DNA from: Apricaphanius iberus
Lineage: Eukaryota > Chordata > Actinopteri > Cyprinodontiformes > Aphaniidae
NCBI GenBank assembly: GCA_028564705.1
Contig: JAPXFQ010002671.1
Coordinates: forward strand, 434,001 to 498,000
DNA length: 64,000 nt
Direction: 5' to 3'
In this document: positions 16,153 to 28,400 of the stretch, one piece after another
Numbering within the stretch: position 1 is the stretch's first letter
Layout of the letters: every line of letters begins with the position of its first letter
The notes under the pieces: model-generated
What the model saw: the letters and a program-made list of their open reading frames with translations, nothing else
What the model was told of the DNA's origin: nothing
The model's database searches: none
Position numbers and translations under genes: made by a program

Positions 16153-16343
16153 CTGGAAAAGAAAGCAGAGGATGCAGAATTAGAATGGGGAATTGGTCTG
16201 AATTACATTTTTTCATTATAAAAGCTGTGGGAAAAAGGAAAACAAGTTGCAACTCAAAACTTACTGGTCAGATAGGTTCTGTTTAAGAATATAATGCGGA
16301 TCTGAGAACTGCGCACATGTTCTGTACGGAGAGGTGCACTTAC

Positions 16344-16394
16344 CAAATTATCCAACTCTGGATTTGATGAAAATAAAGGCTTTTCTGCTCGAAC
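16344..16394 (-). CDS. meis2: meis2 coding exon 4 (residues 128-144)
   Basis: A 51-nt exon encoding VRAEKPLFSSNPELDNL, the segment that joins the two conserved blocks of the MEIS domain. It is too short to appear as an open frame by itself. It is supported by the acceptor TTTTAG, the donor GTAAGT, phase 0 at both ends and complete agreement with the vertebrate MEIS consensus. The flanking introns are short: 236 nt before it and 191 nt after it. Confidence 0.96.
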
Positions 16395-16615
16395 CTAAAA
16401 CAAAGAAAATATAAAAATAATTTAATTTAACGGTTTTATTTCTGATTCTGACCTGAAATCATTTTCAGAAATTAAACGTGTGTGCCAGCCTGAAAATACG
16501 CACCCAAATATATTAATAAAGTTTTCACAGCAGTAATTATTATTAGTACAGCAAAAACACGTTGCATCAGAATTCAGCCAGTGACTGTGTTTCTTTTAGC
16601 TTTTTGTGTTTTTCA

Positions 16616-18050
<1,435 letters not shown>

Positions 18051-18277
18051 CCATAAATTTGATCTTTGTCCCTTTTTAAAACGTCGTTGACAGCAGAGCC
18101 CATGCTGGTGGGCATAACGTTCGGGTGGGGAGCGTGTGCCCCGTAGTGCTGGCTGGCGTGGAGCGGCGGTCCGTGGTTCAGGTGGTGGACCTGGGGAAGC
18201 GGCCGGGGCGCATGCGGGTCCCCGTACATGGACGCCGGGACTCCGTCCATCCCACCATAATGGGCCAGCTCATCGTA
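18051..18277 (-). CDS. meis2: meis2 coding exon 2 (residues 5-80, N-terminal His/Pro-rich region)
   Basis: Encodes the variable N-terminal segment before the PBX-interaction domain. It starts [12 protein letters not shown], includes [11 protein letters not shown] and [14 protein letters not shown], and ends with [25 protein letters not shown] favours Meis2 over Meis1 or Meis3. The acceptor (CCCAG before TAC) and donor (GG followed by GTAAGC) are both clear, and the 227-nt length ends in phase 2, so Gly80 is completed by exon 3. Compared with the mammalian MEIS2 sequence I recall, the MDGVGVPAS stretch is two residues shorter here (MDGVPAS), and LPHYGG reads LAHYGG. A second in-frame ATG (residue 14, at 18250) could be an alternative start. 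The exon is GC-rich against an AT-rich background. Confidence 0.96.
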
Positions 18278-18741
18278 CTGGGAATGAAATTACAGTAAAA
18301 AATTAAAAGGGAGCGCAAATTCTTGTTCTTTAATTTATTTTCAAACAATCGTGAAAAGTATGCATTTAAATAAAGCATGGTGTCTGATTCTCGTTTTAAT
18401 CAATCACAATGAAGAGACTAAAGCACGATGCAGCCAGGTAAAAAATGTCGAATATTAAGAAGCTGCAACTCAATTTTATCATTACCAGAAACATTATAAA
18501 GTTAGGTTGCTCCCTCTGCGCAAAAAGAGCGAAACAGTTCGGAGTCTCCCGTGAAACTGCTTCGTGGAGCCTTGTCGGTAAAAGTGGTGGCTGTCACTTC
18601 GCTTGGAGAGTGAGAGCGCAGCAGAAAATGTCAAATAGAGCCGCTTTGATTAGAAAACTTTGTAAAATTGCCAGCGCACCCCTCTTAGAAAAAGGGGGTT
18701 GCGATCTGAGCAGGTAAAGCGGAGTGAGATTTAAAACCTAC
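18278..18741 (-). other. meis2: meis2 intron 1
   Basis: A 464-nt intron between the four-residue first coding exon and exon 2, with donor GTAGGT and acceptor CATTCCCAG. Its upstream half is more GC-rich and CpG-containing than the surrounding DNA, consistent with the edge of a promoter CpG-rich region. It holds a 90-codon plus-strand frame at 18445-18717 that resembles nothing known and lies opposite the gene, so I do not call it. Confidence 0.85.
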
Positions 18742-18753
18742 CCTTTGCGCCAT
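18742..18753 (-). CDS. meis2: meis2 coding exon 1 (residues 1-4, MAQR)
   Basis: First coding exon of a Meis2 homeodomain transcription factor, a TALE-class DNA-binding cofactor of PBX and HOX proteins that acts in the nucleus. The minus strand reads ATG GCG CAA AGG followed at once by the donor GTAGGT, giving the invariant MEIS start Met-Ala-Gln-Arg. The next exon resumes with Tyr-Asp-Glu-Leu, as expected for the family. The exon ends in phase 0. The start is chosen because MAQR is the conserved MEIS N-terminus. The context has G at +4 but C at -3, so it is not an optimal initiation site. Untranslated exon sequence continues upstream (higher coordinates) for an unknown distance. Confidence 0.9.
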
Positions 18754-18867
18754 CAGGCTGCGCTCCAATAAACTCCCGAATCTGTCCGTATATGTTTAAT
18801 ATCCCAGATCGGAAAGTGATTTAGTGGCAAGATTCTCCTCTTTCAACCAACTTTTTTGCGAATTCTC

Positions 18868-18903
18868 CTATTCGCCAGTGTGGTTCAGTTCAAGCCGTCG
18901 CAT
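18868..18903 (-). other. upstream ORF 3 in meis2 leader (11 codons)
   Basis: An 11-residue frame beginning MRRLELNHT and ending GE-stop, closing 114 nt before the main start codon. It is the upstream ORF nearest the start and so the one most likely to affect initiation if it is transcribed. Confidence 0.4.
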
Positions 18904-18993
18904 CGGGAAGTTTTAGCAGCAATTTTTTCTTGTTTTCCTTCTTTCCTCGGAAAAAAAAAGAAAAAGAAAAGAAAAAATGCGCCAAAGTGAAGG

Positions 18994-19044
18994 TTACAAT
19001 CGGCCCATCAACAACCTGCATGTAACTAAACTGTCGTGTCTCAT
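18994..19044 (-). other. upstream ORF 2 in meis2 leader (16 codons)
   Basis: A 16-residue frame beginning MRHDSLVTC and ending GRL-stop, in the probable leader. It starts about 20 bases downstream of the PBX-MEIS site. It contains a second in-frame ATG near its end. It terminates 240 nt before the main start codon, so ribosomes could re-initiate. Translation is inferred. Confidence 0.4.
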
Positions 19045-19062
19045 GGCTTTTTGCCACTCCAG

Positions 19063-19072
19063 CTGTCAATCA
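19063..19072 (-). promoter_or_regulatory. PBX-MEIS/PREP composite site TGATTGACAG
   Basis: The minus strand reads TGATTGACAG, the exact 10-bp consensus bound by PBX with MEIS or PREP partners. It lies 310-319 bases upstream of the meis2 ATG, in the same orientation as the gene. In this position it suggests auto- or cross-regulation by TALE proteins. The match is seen directly; occupancy is inferred. Confidence 0.65.
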
Positions 19073-19143
19073 AAGCCAGAGGTTGTCAAGGTAATGAATG
19101 AATGACGGTTGGTGATGATGTTCAAGAGAAGGACGAATCTTTT

Positions 19144-19158
19144 TTAGTCCTTTTTCAT
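19144..19158 (-). other. upstream ORF 1 in meis2 leader (MKKD)
   Basis: Short frame ATG AAA AAG GAC TAA in the probable 5' leader, ending about 390 nt upstream of the main start codon. It is real as a sequence, but its presence in the mRNA depends on the unknown transcription start. Confidence 0.4.
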
Positions 19159-19369
19159 CCCGCAAGTCCGCGTCTCCTTTAATGCCTCCAGATCGTTATC
19201 TTGTTTTATTATCACCGCAAAAAAGAAGAAGAAGGAAAAAAAGGTGTAGAAATTAAGAGAGTGCGATTCGGATCTCTCCTTTTCTTTCCCCCCGTAGGTA
19301 TTTCGTCTATCTTGGCGAGACTGAGATGAGTGAGTGTCAGCGAGTGTTGGCAGGTTGGCTGCTGGCTTG

Positions 19370-19375
19370 CTTATA
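19370..19375 (-). promoter_or_regulatory. TATA-like element (weak)
   Basis: The minus strand reads TATAAG in a GC-richer stretch about 620 bases upstream of the start codon. The spacing would give a leader of plausible length. The match is short and there is no initiator evidence, so confidence is low. Confidence 0.3.
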
Positions 19376-19427
19376 GAAACAGAGTCAGTTCGCAGCGCCG
19401 AGCGGTGGGCGAATGAAATGACGGATC

Positions 19428-19435
19428 CCGGAAGT
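19428..19435 (+). promoter_or_regulatory. ETS/GABP-type motif CCGGAAGT
   Basis: Exact match to the core ETS-family motif that recurs in CpG-rich vertebrate promoters. It is located just upstream of the TATA-like element of meis2. A single short motif, so supporting evidence only. Confidence 0.35.
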
Positions 19436-19500
19436 AGCGGTGGCCATAGCCAGTCCTGCAGCAGCTCCGCACAAGAGAGAGGAGAGGAGAGACCAAATCC

Positions 19501-22500
19501 TGTGATATGCAGAGTGTCTATGCGAGGCGCAGGGACGGCTTCAACTCCACACTGGGGGTAGAAAAAGCTCGAAACTCCCACCCCAATCCCTCTGTTTCAC
19601 CGAGGAGAGACCTGAAGAGAAAGCAGGAGAGGGCTGAGTGTGAGGGCGGATATATGCTCCTCCGAGTTCTACAAAAACACAACACTGACGGCAACTTTAC
19701 AGCATGAATATTCATTTAGAATGAAGAAACATAAAATAATAATTGAAAAGCGAAGTCGTGCACAGGGTATCCAAATATTTGGGAATGAGGCATTATCTCT
19801 GATAGAAAACAAACCATTGAGAATAGTCTGCGGGGAGAATTAACAATTTAATAATTCTGTGTTTAGTGCATAACGCATTTGTTATCAGTTTTGTAGTTTA
19901 TAAACTGCCGTACCCATTTAATATTTAGGTAATTATTCCTAATCTGGATGCTAATCACTGCAATGCAGTGGCGCCTCCAAGGGGGGGCAACGGGGGCAAT
20001 GGCCACCCCTATAAATTGTTCTTATCCTGATTATCATCATGTTTTTTTATAAATATAAATGCTTATGTTTGATTGTTTTTCCTATGTTTTGAACCACCTT
20101 TAGATATCCAACAATATTATAATAAATGTCTGGACATTCTTTAAGGGATTTCAGTTTTTGTCGTGCCAAACCTAAAAAATGTTTGTGTCCTCCATCTTCG
20201 CATCAAGTATTTATTTATTTTTCTTAAAGATAAATAGTGTGCGATATGATAACCTGTCATAAAATGCAGACTTTATTACATGTCACTCTCATATTACATG
20301 TTTTTAAATGATTACTTAATATGTCTAAAGCGTTTTTTAATCTAGCTACTAATTAGCCTACTGCATTGCAGCAGCATCACAAAGAGAGGTGGGGACTGCC
20401 CTCATTTTGCAAGACATAATGTTTCTTATTTATATTTTGCTTTTGATTGCATTGCTATGAAATGAAGAGAAGATGGGAAAAAGTATGATAAGGTTACATT
20501 TATTTATTTATTTATCATCTTTAACATTAACAAGAAAATAAACCTACACACCCATTTACCATGTTTTTCAACCTGAAAATAACTAAAATTTCGCCTTCTG
20601 TTCTTCGTAACATCATCTGCACTGAAGAGTGATGTTGTTAGCAGGACCTGGTACTTTTTTATTATTATATACAGAAACAAACATTTTTTTGCGTTTCCAG
20701 TTTTAAAGGATCATCCTCAAAATTATCAATCAACCCCTACCCTTCCACCCCCCACCACTACCCCATTTGGTCTTTACACCTTTAAATTTGTCCTGAAGGC
20801 ATCCATGTCCCTCTCTTTTTGAGAAATTAAACACCCCTATGAGCCCAGAATGAACTTTTCCAATATGTAAAAAAAAAAAAAAGAGAAAAGAGAGAGAAAC
20901 GCTTTTGTGGGGGGAAACTAATTTTGCATGTTATGTTCCTTCCGCCCAATCCCCTCTCTTGATAGGAGTTTACCTCAGAGTAGTCAATTATCAAAGATTC
21001 CTCAAGATCTTCAATCATGTGAGGAGATTGAAGTTTAGAGGAGGAGCAACGCTCCGGCCATCGATTCCAGTGAAACCCCCCTTCTTCCCTTTTTTTTCTT
21101 TTTTACTTTTAGCCACAAAACAGAAGCCGGCCATCTATGCCGTTTAATATTTAGCTCCATCAGCGCTAATATGCCTTCATGGCCGTATTGATAGCTTCAA
21201 CACATAAAGGCTCCATTTGAAGCTCGGTGACATTTTTTGATGGTGGAAAATTAATTATTCACAGGTTAGGATTAAGCGCTCAAAGAGGTGGGCTGTGGCT
21301 ACTGTTGGAGGGTCAACAACTCTCCAAGCAAACAAAAATACCCAGCCAGTGCAGCATATAGGGGCCGATTATAGACAGCAGAGTTGAGCAACAAAGGAAA
21401 ACGATTTAATAAATGAAACCGTGACAACAGTTATGTTTGCTGGCATAAAGTGAGGAGGGGGTGGGTGGGGTGTGCAGGACTGCAGGCTTTGACAAACGGC
21501 TGTATGTGTGGACATTTCGACGCGCAATACCCCGAGAAGGAGCTGCAGAGCTGCGCGCAGAGAGAGCCAAGGAGCTCACCGTTTCCAGGTCTCTGTGTGC
21601 GCTCTGTAAACACAGCCGGTCCGGCGCAGACTGTCGCTGAAGACTCTGATTCTCATAGCCTAAATTCCGCCGGTCTCACTGATTTGTGTAGGCTACTAAC
21701 GCTTCCATTTCTAAATTTTCTTTATTTTTTCAACCATTATACTTTTGGATGACCCATGGTAAGTACCAAACGCCTCATACTCACACACTTTTATTATGAC
21801 CGCGCGTTCCTTTGTCATTCTTGCCTCAGTAAAAGTTTGTTCTTTTTTTTCCCTTCAATTTTTTTCTGTGTTTATTCAGAATGTATCCAGAATCCGTGAC
21901 ATTTTTAGTGGAATCCTAAAAGAGAAATCTCGACTAATGTTTCAGGTTTGCGTGCTTTTATTATTGTGGAAAAGTGTGATTTGCCCCGAAGGAACACCAG
22001 AAGAGTTTAATACAAAAAGCCCTAAAGGAAAACTATTACACTTCAAACTTTTAGTGACTTTATTACTTCAAAAAAGTAATTAGACTTTAAATATATTTAT
22101 AAATACATTTAATTTGATTATATCTGCTTAATCCAAACTTTTTAGATGTATATACAATGGATACAAATTACTGTTTAATCTTTAATTGTATGAGAATCAT
22201 CACAGGATACAATAGGTACTTAAATTTAATTAAACACTTCTGCGCGATTTACAAGCTAAGTAATTCCGGGACATCTCAGTTTTTGTTAAGAAAAAAATAA
22301 CAATAATTTGAAAGAATGTGTTCTAAAAACCCAACCAATTCTTACGCGATAGAAACAAATCAGAAGATGGCAAGGCGGTAAAATTTCATCTGGTGGTGTC
22401 AAATTGAGGTCAGTTTAGGGTTAAAGCGCTCGGTGTCCATGTGGGGACATGGCCAGCTGCGTTTGGATTCATTAAAGAGGAGGAGGTGGGGGGGAAGGAT

Positions 22501-23782
22501 CCATTTCAAGGAAAACACTGTTGGGACAGTCACCGGGGCTAAAGATCCCCCCGCATGTCACATCCTAGGTACAGCAGGAACACTGCTTCTCAGCGCTAAA
22601 CTTCTACTTTTCTGTTTACTCCTCTGCAGAACCCCCCACCCCCAAACACACATATGCACACAAGCGTAATTCTAAAAATGGAAGAAGAAAAAAGCAGCAA
22701 CATGCATTGTTGATTTTAATTCCTCTCTGAAAAAGATCACTGATATCAAACGAGTTCCAAATCCTCTTAGTGACCTTAAACACTCCTGGAGAAACAATCG
22801 GCGCTCAACCCGCAGGAACAAATAAATTCGTCCTAATCTTGTTTGTAACTTTGTTCCTCCATTGGCCCTCTGCAGTGTTTGAGATTATGCAAATGAGTGG
22901 ATAATGTAAAGAGAGGCTGAGATGAAGCGGGATCGCAGGAGTGTTTCAGGGGAGACGCAGACATTTAAAATCTCGAACGGTTTGATGTTTATTAGTCCTT
23001 GAATAATAAAATAGAGATCGATACATAAATTATTTCAAATGCGTATTTCTGCACTAAGTAATGCCAAAATAACAATTTAGCCAGACCAGTAATTAAATAA
23101 TATATAAGAGCTTTCTTTATTGCAAATTTCCCACCTATTTTTGTTTACACTCAAATAGAAGTTATTTCTTTCTCTCGCACGAAGCATTACCTCAGTCCTC
23201 TGCATGTGAACTCCGTCTGACCCTCGGACTGAAATGTGACTATAAGCTCTCAGAAAAAAGGGCACCGAGCAGCTCAAATAGGCCCTACTTGTAAAAGTTT
23301 CGCGACTAACTGTAAATTCTTCAACTCCAAAGCCTCATTTTCCCCTCCACCGATTCTCAGACTCTGGTGTCAGAGGGTCTGCATAGGGAGGAGGAGGAGG
23401 AGAGGAGGAAAAAGAGAGAGGAGGCCAACACGAAATGTAACTGTGGCTTTTCTTCCCCCCACCCCTTCCTGTCTCCAAGGAGAAAACAGAGAAATGTGCG
23501 GCATTCTAGCGACACCTGGCGGCTGAGCCTATTGCAAAAGAGGCGGCCGGAGGATTTCATGGTGGAAAAAATGCGGAGGCCCAGAAAATGATCTGTAATT
23601 ACAATTTTTTTCACGACAGGTGGTTTTGTTAAAATTAAAAAAAGAAATAAATATATGCGTTTCATAGTTTAACATGAAATACCCAGACGCCAACTAATGT
23701 GTTGTTAAAAAATAACAATGGCTTTTTAAAGCATAATTCTGAGACACAATTCAGATATGCACATCCTTTAATGCCGGAATTA

Positions 23783-23786
<4 letters not shown>
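19501..23786. other. single-copy region upstream of meis2
   Basis: No gene recognised. The stretch is mixed in composition, with GC-richer patches near 21440-21660, 22390-22640 and 23330-23580. Apart from the weak candidate near 19975-20180, it has no recognisable transposon. Open frames of up to 102 codons resemble nothing known. It is likely to hold proximal regulatory DNA of meis2, by position only. Confidence 0.5.
19975..20180. mobile_element. possible dispersed repeat
   Basis: The stretch GTGGCGCCTCCAAGGGGGG, then GCAATGGCCACCCCTATAAA, resembles the end of a fish repeat I recall, and its GC-rich start contrasts with the AT-rich flanks. No clear second end was found, so this is a weak call. 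Confidence 0.3.

Positions 23787-23822
<36 letters not shown>
23787..23822 (+). repeat. (TA)n microsatellite
   Basis: About 18 perfect TA units in AT-rich DNA. Confidence 0.95.
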
Positions 23823-23824
<2 letters not shown>

Positions 23825-24002
23825 GGTCGCTAAATATATTTAAGTATATGTATTTAATTTCAATACTTTGTTTATTTTCTAGATTTATTTTAAGATTAAT
23901 TTGCTCCTTATGCCTGAATCCTAATTAGAAATAATTTCAAAAATGTCATTGAGCACAGCAAAAACAGTCGTTTCCATCAAACAGGGATTTGAGAATAGTA
24001 AT

Positions 24003-24003
<1 letters not shown>

Positions 24004-24063
<60 letters not shown>
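24004..24063 (+). repeat. (TAA)n microsatellite
   Basis: About 20 perfect trinucleotide units, less than 200 bp from the TA microsatellite. Confidence 0.95.
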
Positions 24064-24064
<1 letters not shown>

Positions 24065-24179
24065 CATACATTATGTCAAATAATGTATTTAATATATTTG
24101 TTCCTTTTGAAGTGATAATGGTGCGTATGCAAAAGTTAAGGCTTCTTGTGTTTTTGCTCTCCATCTAATTTTATTTATT

Positions 24180-24960
24180 TACTTATTGCCGTTGCCAGCC
24201 TTGCAGAGCCTTGCAGCCCTGTTAGGCTGTGACACGATTCAAGCAGGTCACGGCCGAGATTAGAGCCCGTCGTTAACGCCTGCTCCGAAACTCCAAATGC
24301 TGATTTAATGAGCTTGCATTGGCTGTTTGTCCCAGAATACCTGGTGAGCATGTGTTAGGAACGCCACCAGCCATAATCCTTGTGTTTCCTTTTGACACTC
24401 GGCTTTGGGGGGAGTTAGCCAGCAGACATGAGTCCGATGTCTTGTTCTTCTTTATTTATTATTTTGAGAGATGTTGTAGTTAGATTGAAGAAATCAAAGC
24501 TTACATATATATGTATTTACAGGTGGCCCATTTGCTGCCATATTACCAGCTGTAATTGAGAGAAGTTTAAGGGGAGGCCGGGAAACCGAGGAGTTAATAG
24601 CGCTGACCCTCTTGCTGTGCCACTGTCGCTCATCATTTATCAGGCTTAAGGGGCTTAAAGACGCAGCTAGGCCCACCTTTTATTACATATCAAACCCTCT
24701 CTCTCTCTCTTTCCCTTATCTACATTATAAGAAATACTCGCATCGTTGGCTGTTATGCGGATTTGGAAACAGAAACATGTCCAATAAAGTTGCCTTCCTC
24801 CGCTGATCAGAGGAAATATGTCTTTAGGCGCTGCGCGCTTTAAGCCCCTCATTAAATTCCCTCTCTATACCTCTGCCTCCTCTTTGAGAGGAATTTAGGA
24901 AACGCTCTGTTGTCTGGCCACTAAGTTAGGAAGTCTTCATTCTCTCATCGCAATTAAGGA
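24180..24960. promoter_or_regulatory. candidate distal regulatory block (5-6 kb upstream of meis2)
   Basis: A transposon-free stretch of mixed composition between microsatellites, with homeobox-type ATTA/TAAT cores, an AGGTCA-type half site near 24245 and an AGCTGTAATTGAG patch. It resembles the texture of conserved non-coding elements around developmental regulators. This is a judgement from composition and position, not from alignment. Confidence 0.3.
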
Positions 24961-25164
24961 AGCGACTGAAATTATCTGTTTTAGAGATTAAAACGGTGTT
25001 AAAACTCGACTATTAAAAATGCTTTCTGAAGAAAAACGAGACAAAATAGGCATAACCTGAAAAAAAAAAAAAAACTTAGGCCACTAAGGAAGCTGCGCTC
25101 CTGAAATGTATTAATTGTTGGAAAAGGGACGCAAATTATTTGGTCCGTCTCACGTGACTATGCC

Positions 25165-25166
<2 letters not shown>

Positions 25167-25238
<72 letters not shown>

Positions 25239-25295
25239 AGTAGTAGTAGTAGTAGTTGTTGTTGTTGTTGTTGTTGTTTTTGTTGTTGTTGTTGT
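25167..25295 (+). repeat. compound microsatellite (TTA)n-(TAG)n-(GTT)n
   Basis: About 23 TTA units pass into about six TAG/GTA units and then about thirteen GTT units with a T-rich interruption. Each motif differs from the next by one base. It gives the poly-Ile/Leu/Gln open frame on the minus strand, which is not a gene. Confidence 0.95.
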
Positions 25296-25349
25296 AGTTT
25301 TAGTTGTAGAAGCAGTATTTTAAAAATGTTTGACATTACCCGCATTACA

Positions 25350-25352
25350 TTT

Positions 25353-25404
<52 letters not shown>

Positions 25405-25405
25405 T
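25350..25405 (+). repeat. (TTTC)n microsatellite
   Basis: About 14 perfect TTTC units, only 55 bp from the compound trinucleotide repeat. Confidence 0.95.
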
Positions 25406-28400
25406 GTATTTCTGTTAAACTACAGGTTCCTCCATGCCTGCATTGTCGGCTGGTTTGCTCCAAGGAGATCGCCGGGAAGTCAGCCTGAACCCAGCTGCAT
25501 TCACGTGGAGCGGCGCGTTTTGATATTCAGGTCACACAGAGGACCAAACACTGCTCTCCTGTTCAATAAACATCATTGATAAGGCCGCACATCGGCCATT
25601 TACAAACACTACTACCCTTAATAGCAGTTATTATTTGTGAATGTGCATATATGTCATTCTGAGCATTATTTCACTTGTTTATGTCACGGCAAAATTTTGA
25701 AAACTCTTTATTTTTGGAAGTGACGTCTTTGTTGTGTCCACATTAAAGCCAGAGAAAGTTGAATTTTGCTTTGGCCCTCTGTTTATTTCTACACACTGGG
25801 TCATTAGTACCATGCCAATGACTCCCCTCTCTCTTTCACACACACACGCACGTACACACACTGTAGCTCACACGTTAATCAAATGACCCAACCTAAGAGA
25901 CAAAACCTATTAATTTGGATTGTGTGTGCCATGTCTTCCCTTCCACATTCATCTGTGTAACTTTCCCTGTGTGACCTCATGTTTGCTCTGTTTCACAGCA
26001 TGACACAGAAAAACCACTGTGGTACTTTCTGCAAAACCACTAGACTTAGAAAAAGTAAAACCTTTACTCATGATACCTGCAGAAAACTATGCAGGTAAAT
26101 AAATACATATGTGTTGTTGGTTTTTGTACCCCTGTTTATGTTTTCCATGTTCCATCTGATACCCGGATAGCTCCCCCCCCCTTCCCCAATCAGTCCCTTT
26201 CATTCACTCCCTCCTTTCTGGTTCTGCAGGAGTTCACACGTCATAGAGAGGCTGCCCAGGTAATTACCTGGCATTGTCAAATAAAGCGACCACTGATTCA
26301 AATTAGGAGTGAAATATCAAAGAGCGACGCTGCCTCTGCAGCCAGCACTTATCCACACAGGAGAAGCTAGAGGAGATCTGAGAGCTCAAGGGACCTGCAG
26401 GGAGGCGGTAATGAAAACACTCAGCCTCCCCTTCCTAGATAAATATCACTAATGCGAGCAACAGAACCCAACATGCCCAAGTTCACAAGGAACAGTGTTA
26501 TTTGTTTGTGTTACTCATCCCACTTATCCATTATTAGTTTTTAAAGTGAAGAGGGATTTTGTAATATCCCACGACATTCCTGATGTGTGTCTCTCAAAGG
26601 TCAAAGAAATATTTGGATGTGATCATGCTCTGGTGACGGGGTCAGGCCGTTCTCTTCCATGTCTCTGAATGAGATACAAAGGGAGTAATAAAAAATAGTC
26701 TGCCACCAGGTTTAGCAGCAGAAGTGAGCTGTGCAACCACACATTCATTTATAACATGCAATGCTTCTCTTTGAATTTCCTCCTACTTATATCTACAATC
26801 AGCTTCCCAAACCAGCATGAATCCCCCTCTTCTCCTGCTACGTCATACGGCATAATCTAATATAGTATGTAAAAAATGTTCACCTTGACTTCAGCGAACA
26901 CCAACAGCAAGACCTTTGACACTTTGACACAGTAAGTGGAAGGTGATCTCAATGAACAATGTCATTGCACTTGAAAGGGAGGGGGATAATTTCTGATCCC
27001 CTTCATGTTCAAACTAGACAAGGTGCGTCCAGGGATTTCAGCTCACCACAAAATAAGGGGGATGTGTAATTTGACTTGCCACATCTCAATGGAAGTTGAA
27101 TGGGTTACATTCTGCAACAACAAATAAAATGCTTTCCATGCTTTAATGCGTGTATTTCCTGGTTGGAGGCAAAATGAGCTTGCAGACGATATTTGAGTGT
27201 TTAATGCTGTAAACACAGTTTTCCCTCCCTCTGGCATATGGATGGCTCCCAGGGACACTTTTCTTGTAAATATTCACAGAGAGATGGGATGGGCTATTAA
27301 TTATTAAGCACAATAAAAAAAGTGTAATACTTCAACATTACACACATATTAATCCTATTTTTTTATTTACTGCATATGTTGAGGTAAGATGAATAATATT
27401 TTGTGAAAGGATTTTTATGGTGAAGATTAAAACAGCATGCAGCAATAATGTGAAAGAGAACTATATATATATATATACATATATATAAGAGAAGAAAAGT
27501 TTGAGAGTGTTATCTTCAAATAAAACCCATAATCTGGACCTAGGTCTTCTTTTACATTTCCAGAAGGAAGTTTGAGGAGTTACCATTTAACTTTTCAGGT
27601 TAAATACATGAGCTAATGCCTCCAGATTAATTTTCTTCCTATTTTGCCTCGCGGCATGTGGCTCATGACAGATTGTCACACTGTTATGGAGTTAGAGGTG
27701 TGAAGGGATATAAGTCCTCACCTTAAACCTCAGTTTCAGACTGCAGACATTTGACAACCAAGGAAATAGGGACAGGATATAATTACACCTGAGAACTGAG
27801 GGTGGGATGTAGACCTATTGAACTTGAATGATAATTATGATTTGTCTTACAAGTTTTTAAAAGCCTGTTGGGTTGCATTAACTGTTTTTTTTTTCTAGAA
27901 GTCAAAAAAAGTGTTTTTCAAAGGATTCAAACAAAGGCATTGCTCAGCAGTCCCTCGGACCAATTTATTGAAGAGTTGCAAAAGCTGACCCACATAAGCC
28001 CTAAATCCAACAGGTAGTCAGCCATTTTGGATCACAGTTGTTGCATTTTAACAACCACCTCTTTAAAAGTTCTGACTTCCTGTAATTATGTTGATTCATT
28101 GGGGTTAACATGCACTTTATAAAACAATTATGGTACCAATTTAATTGTTAGTAAGATCTTTAATTCTTATTTTTATTTATAGTTAAATAAACATATTACA
28201 GTGACAATAAAGTATTGAGTAATGAACAGGCTACACTACAAAGACTCATTTATTTAGATGCACAACGCAATATTCAGTTTATCTCACTATGATGGCTCGC
28301 TTTCCATTGTAGATATGACCTGAATTGCTTTTCATTATTGAGCATGAGAAAGAAACAACCTCGATACAATCAGCACTTGGATTGTTCAGATCCTATTGTG

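Larger units (their letters stand above)
18754..19500 (-). promoter_or_regulatory. meis2: meis2 5' leader and probable promoter region
   Basis: Sequence directly upstream of the MAQR start codon, richer in G+C and CpG than the flanks. On the gene strand it holds a TATA-like TATAAG at 19370-19375, an ETS-type CCGGAAGT (plus-strand reading) at 19428-19435, a PBX-MEIS composite site at 19063-19072 and three short upstream ORFs. If the TATA-like element is used, transcription would start near 19340 and give a leader of about 590 nt. This is inference: the true start site and any upstream untranslated exon cannot be read from the sequence. Confidence 0.55.

Noticed and set aside
18445..18717. 90-codon plus-strand frame opposite meis2 intron 1
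   Set aside because: It has no similarity to a known protein, and CpG-rich promoter flanks often give such frames. An antisense transcript is possible but unsupported.
19144..19581. 145-codon minus-strand frame upstream of meis2
   Set aside because: It overlaps the probable promoter and leader, has a poly-Phe run from a T/A-rich stretch and no known similarity. Only its last four codons (MKKD) would be a discrete upstream ORF if transcription starts near 19340.
25136..25345. Poly-Ile/Leu/Gln frame
   Set aside because: It is the translation of the compound TTA/TAG/GTT microsatellite.
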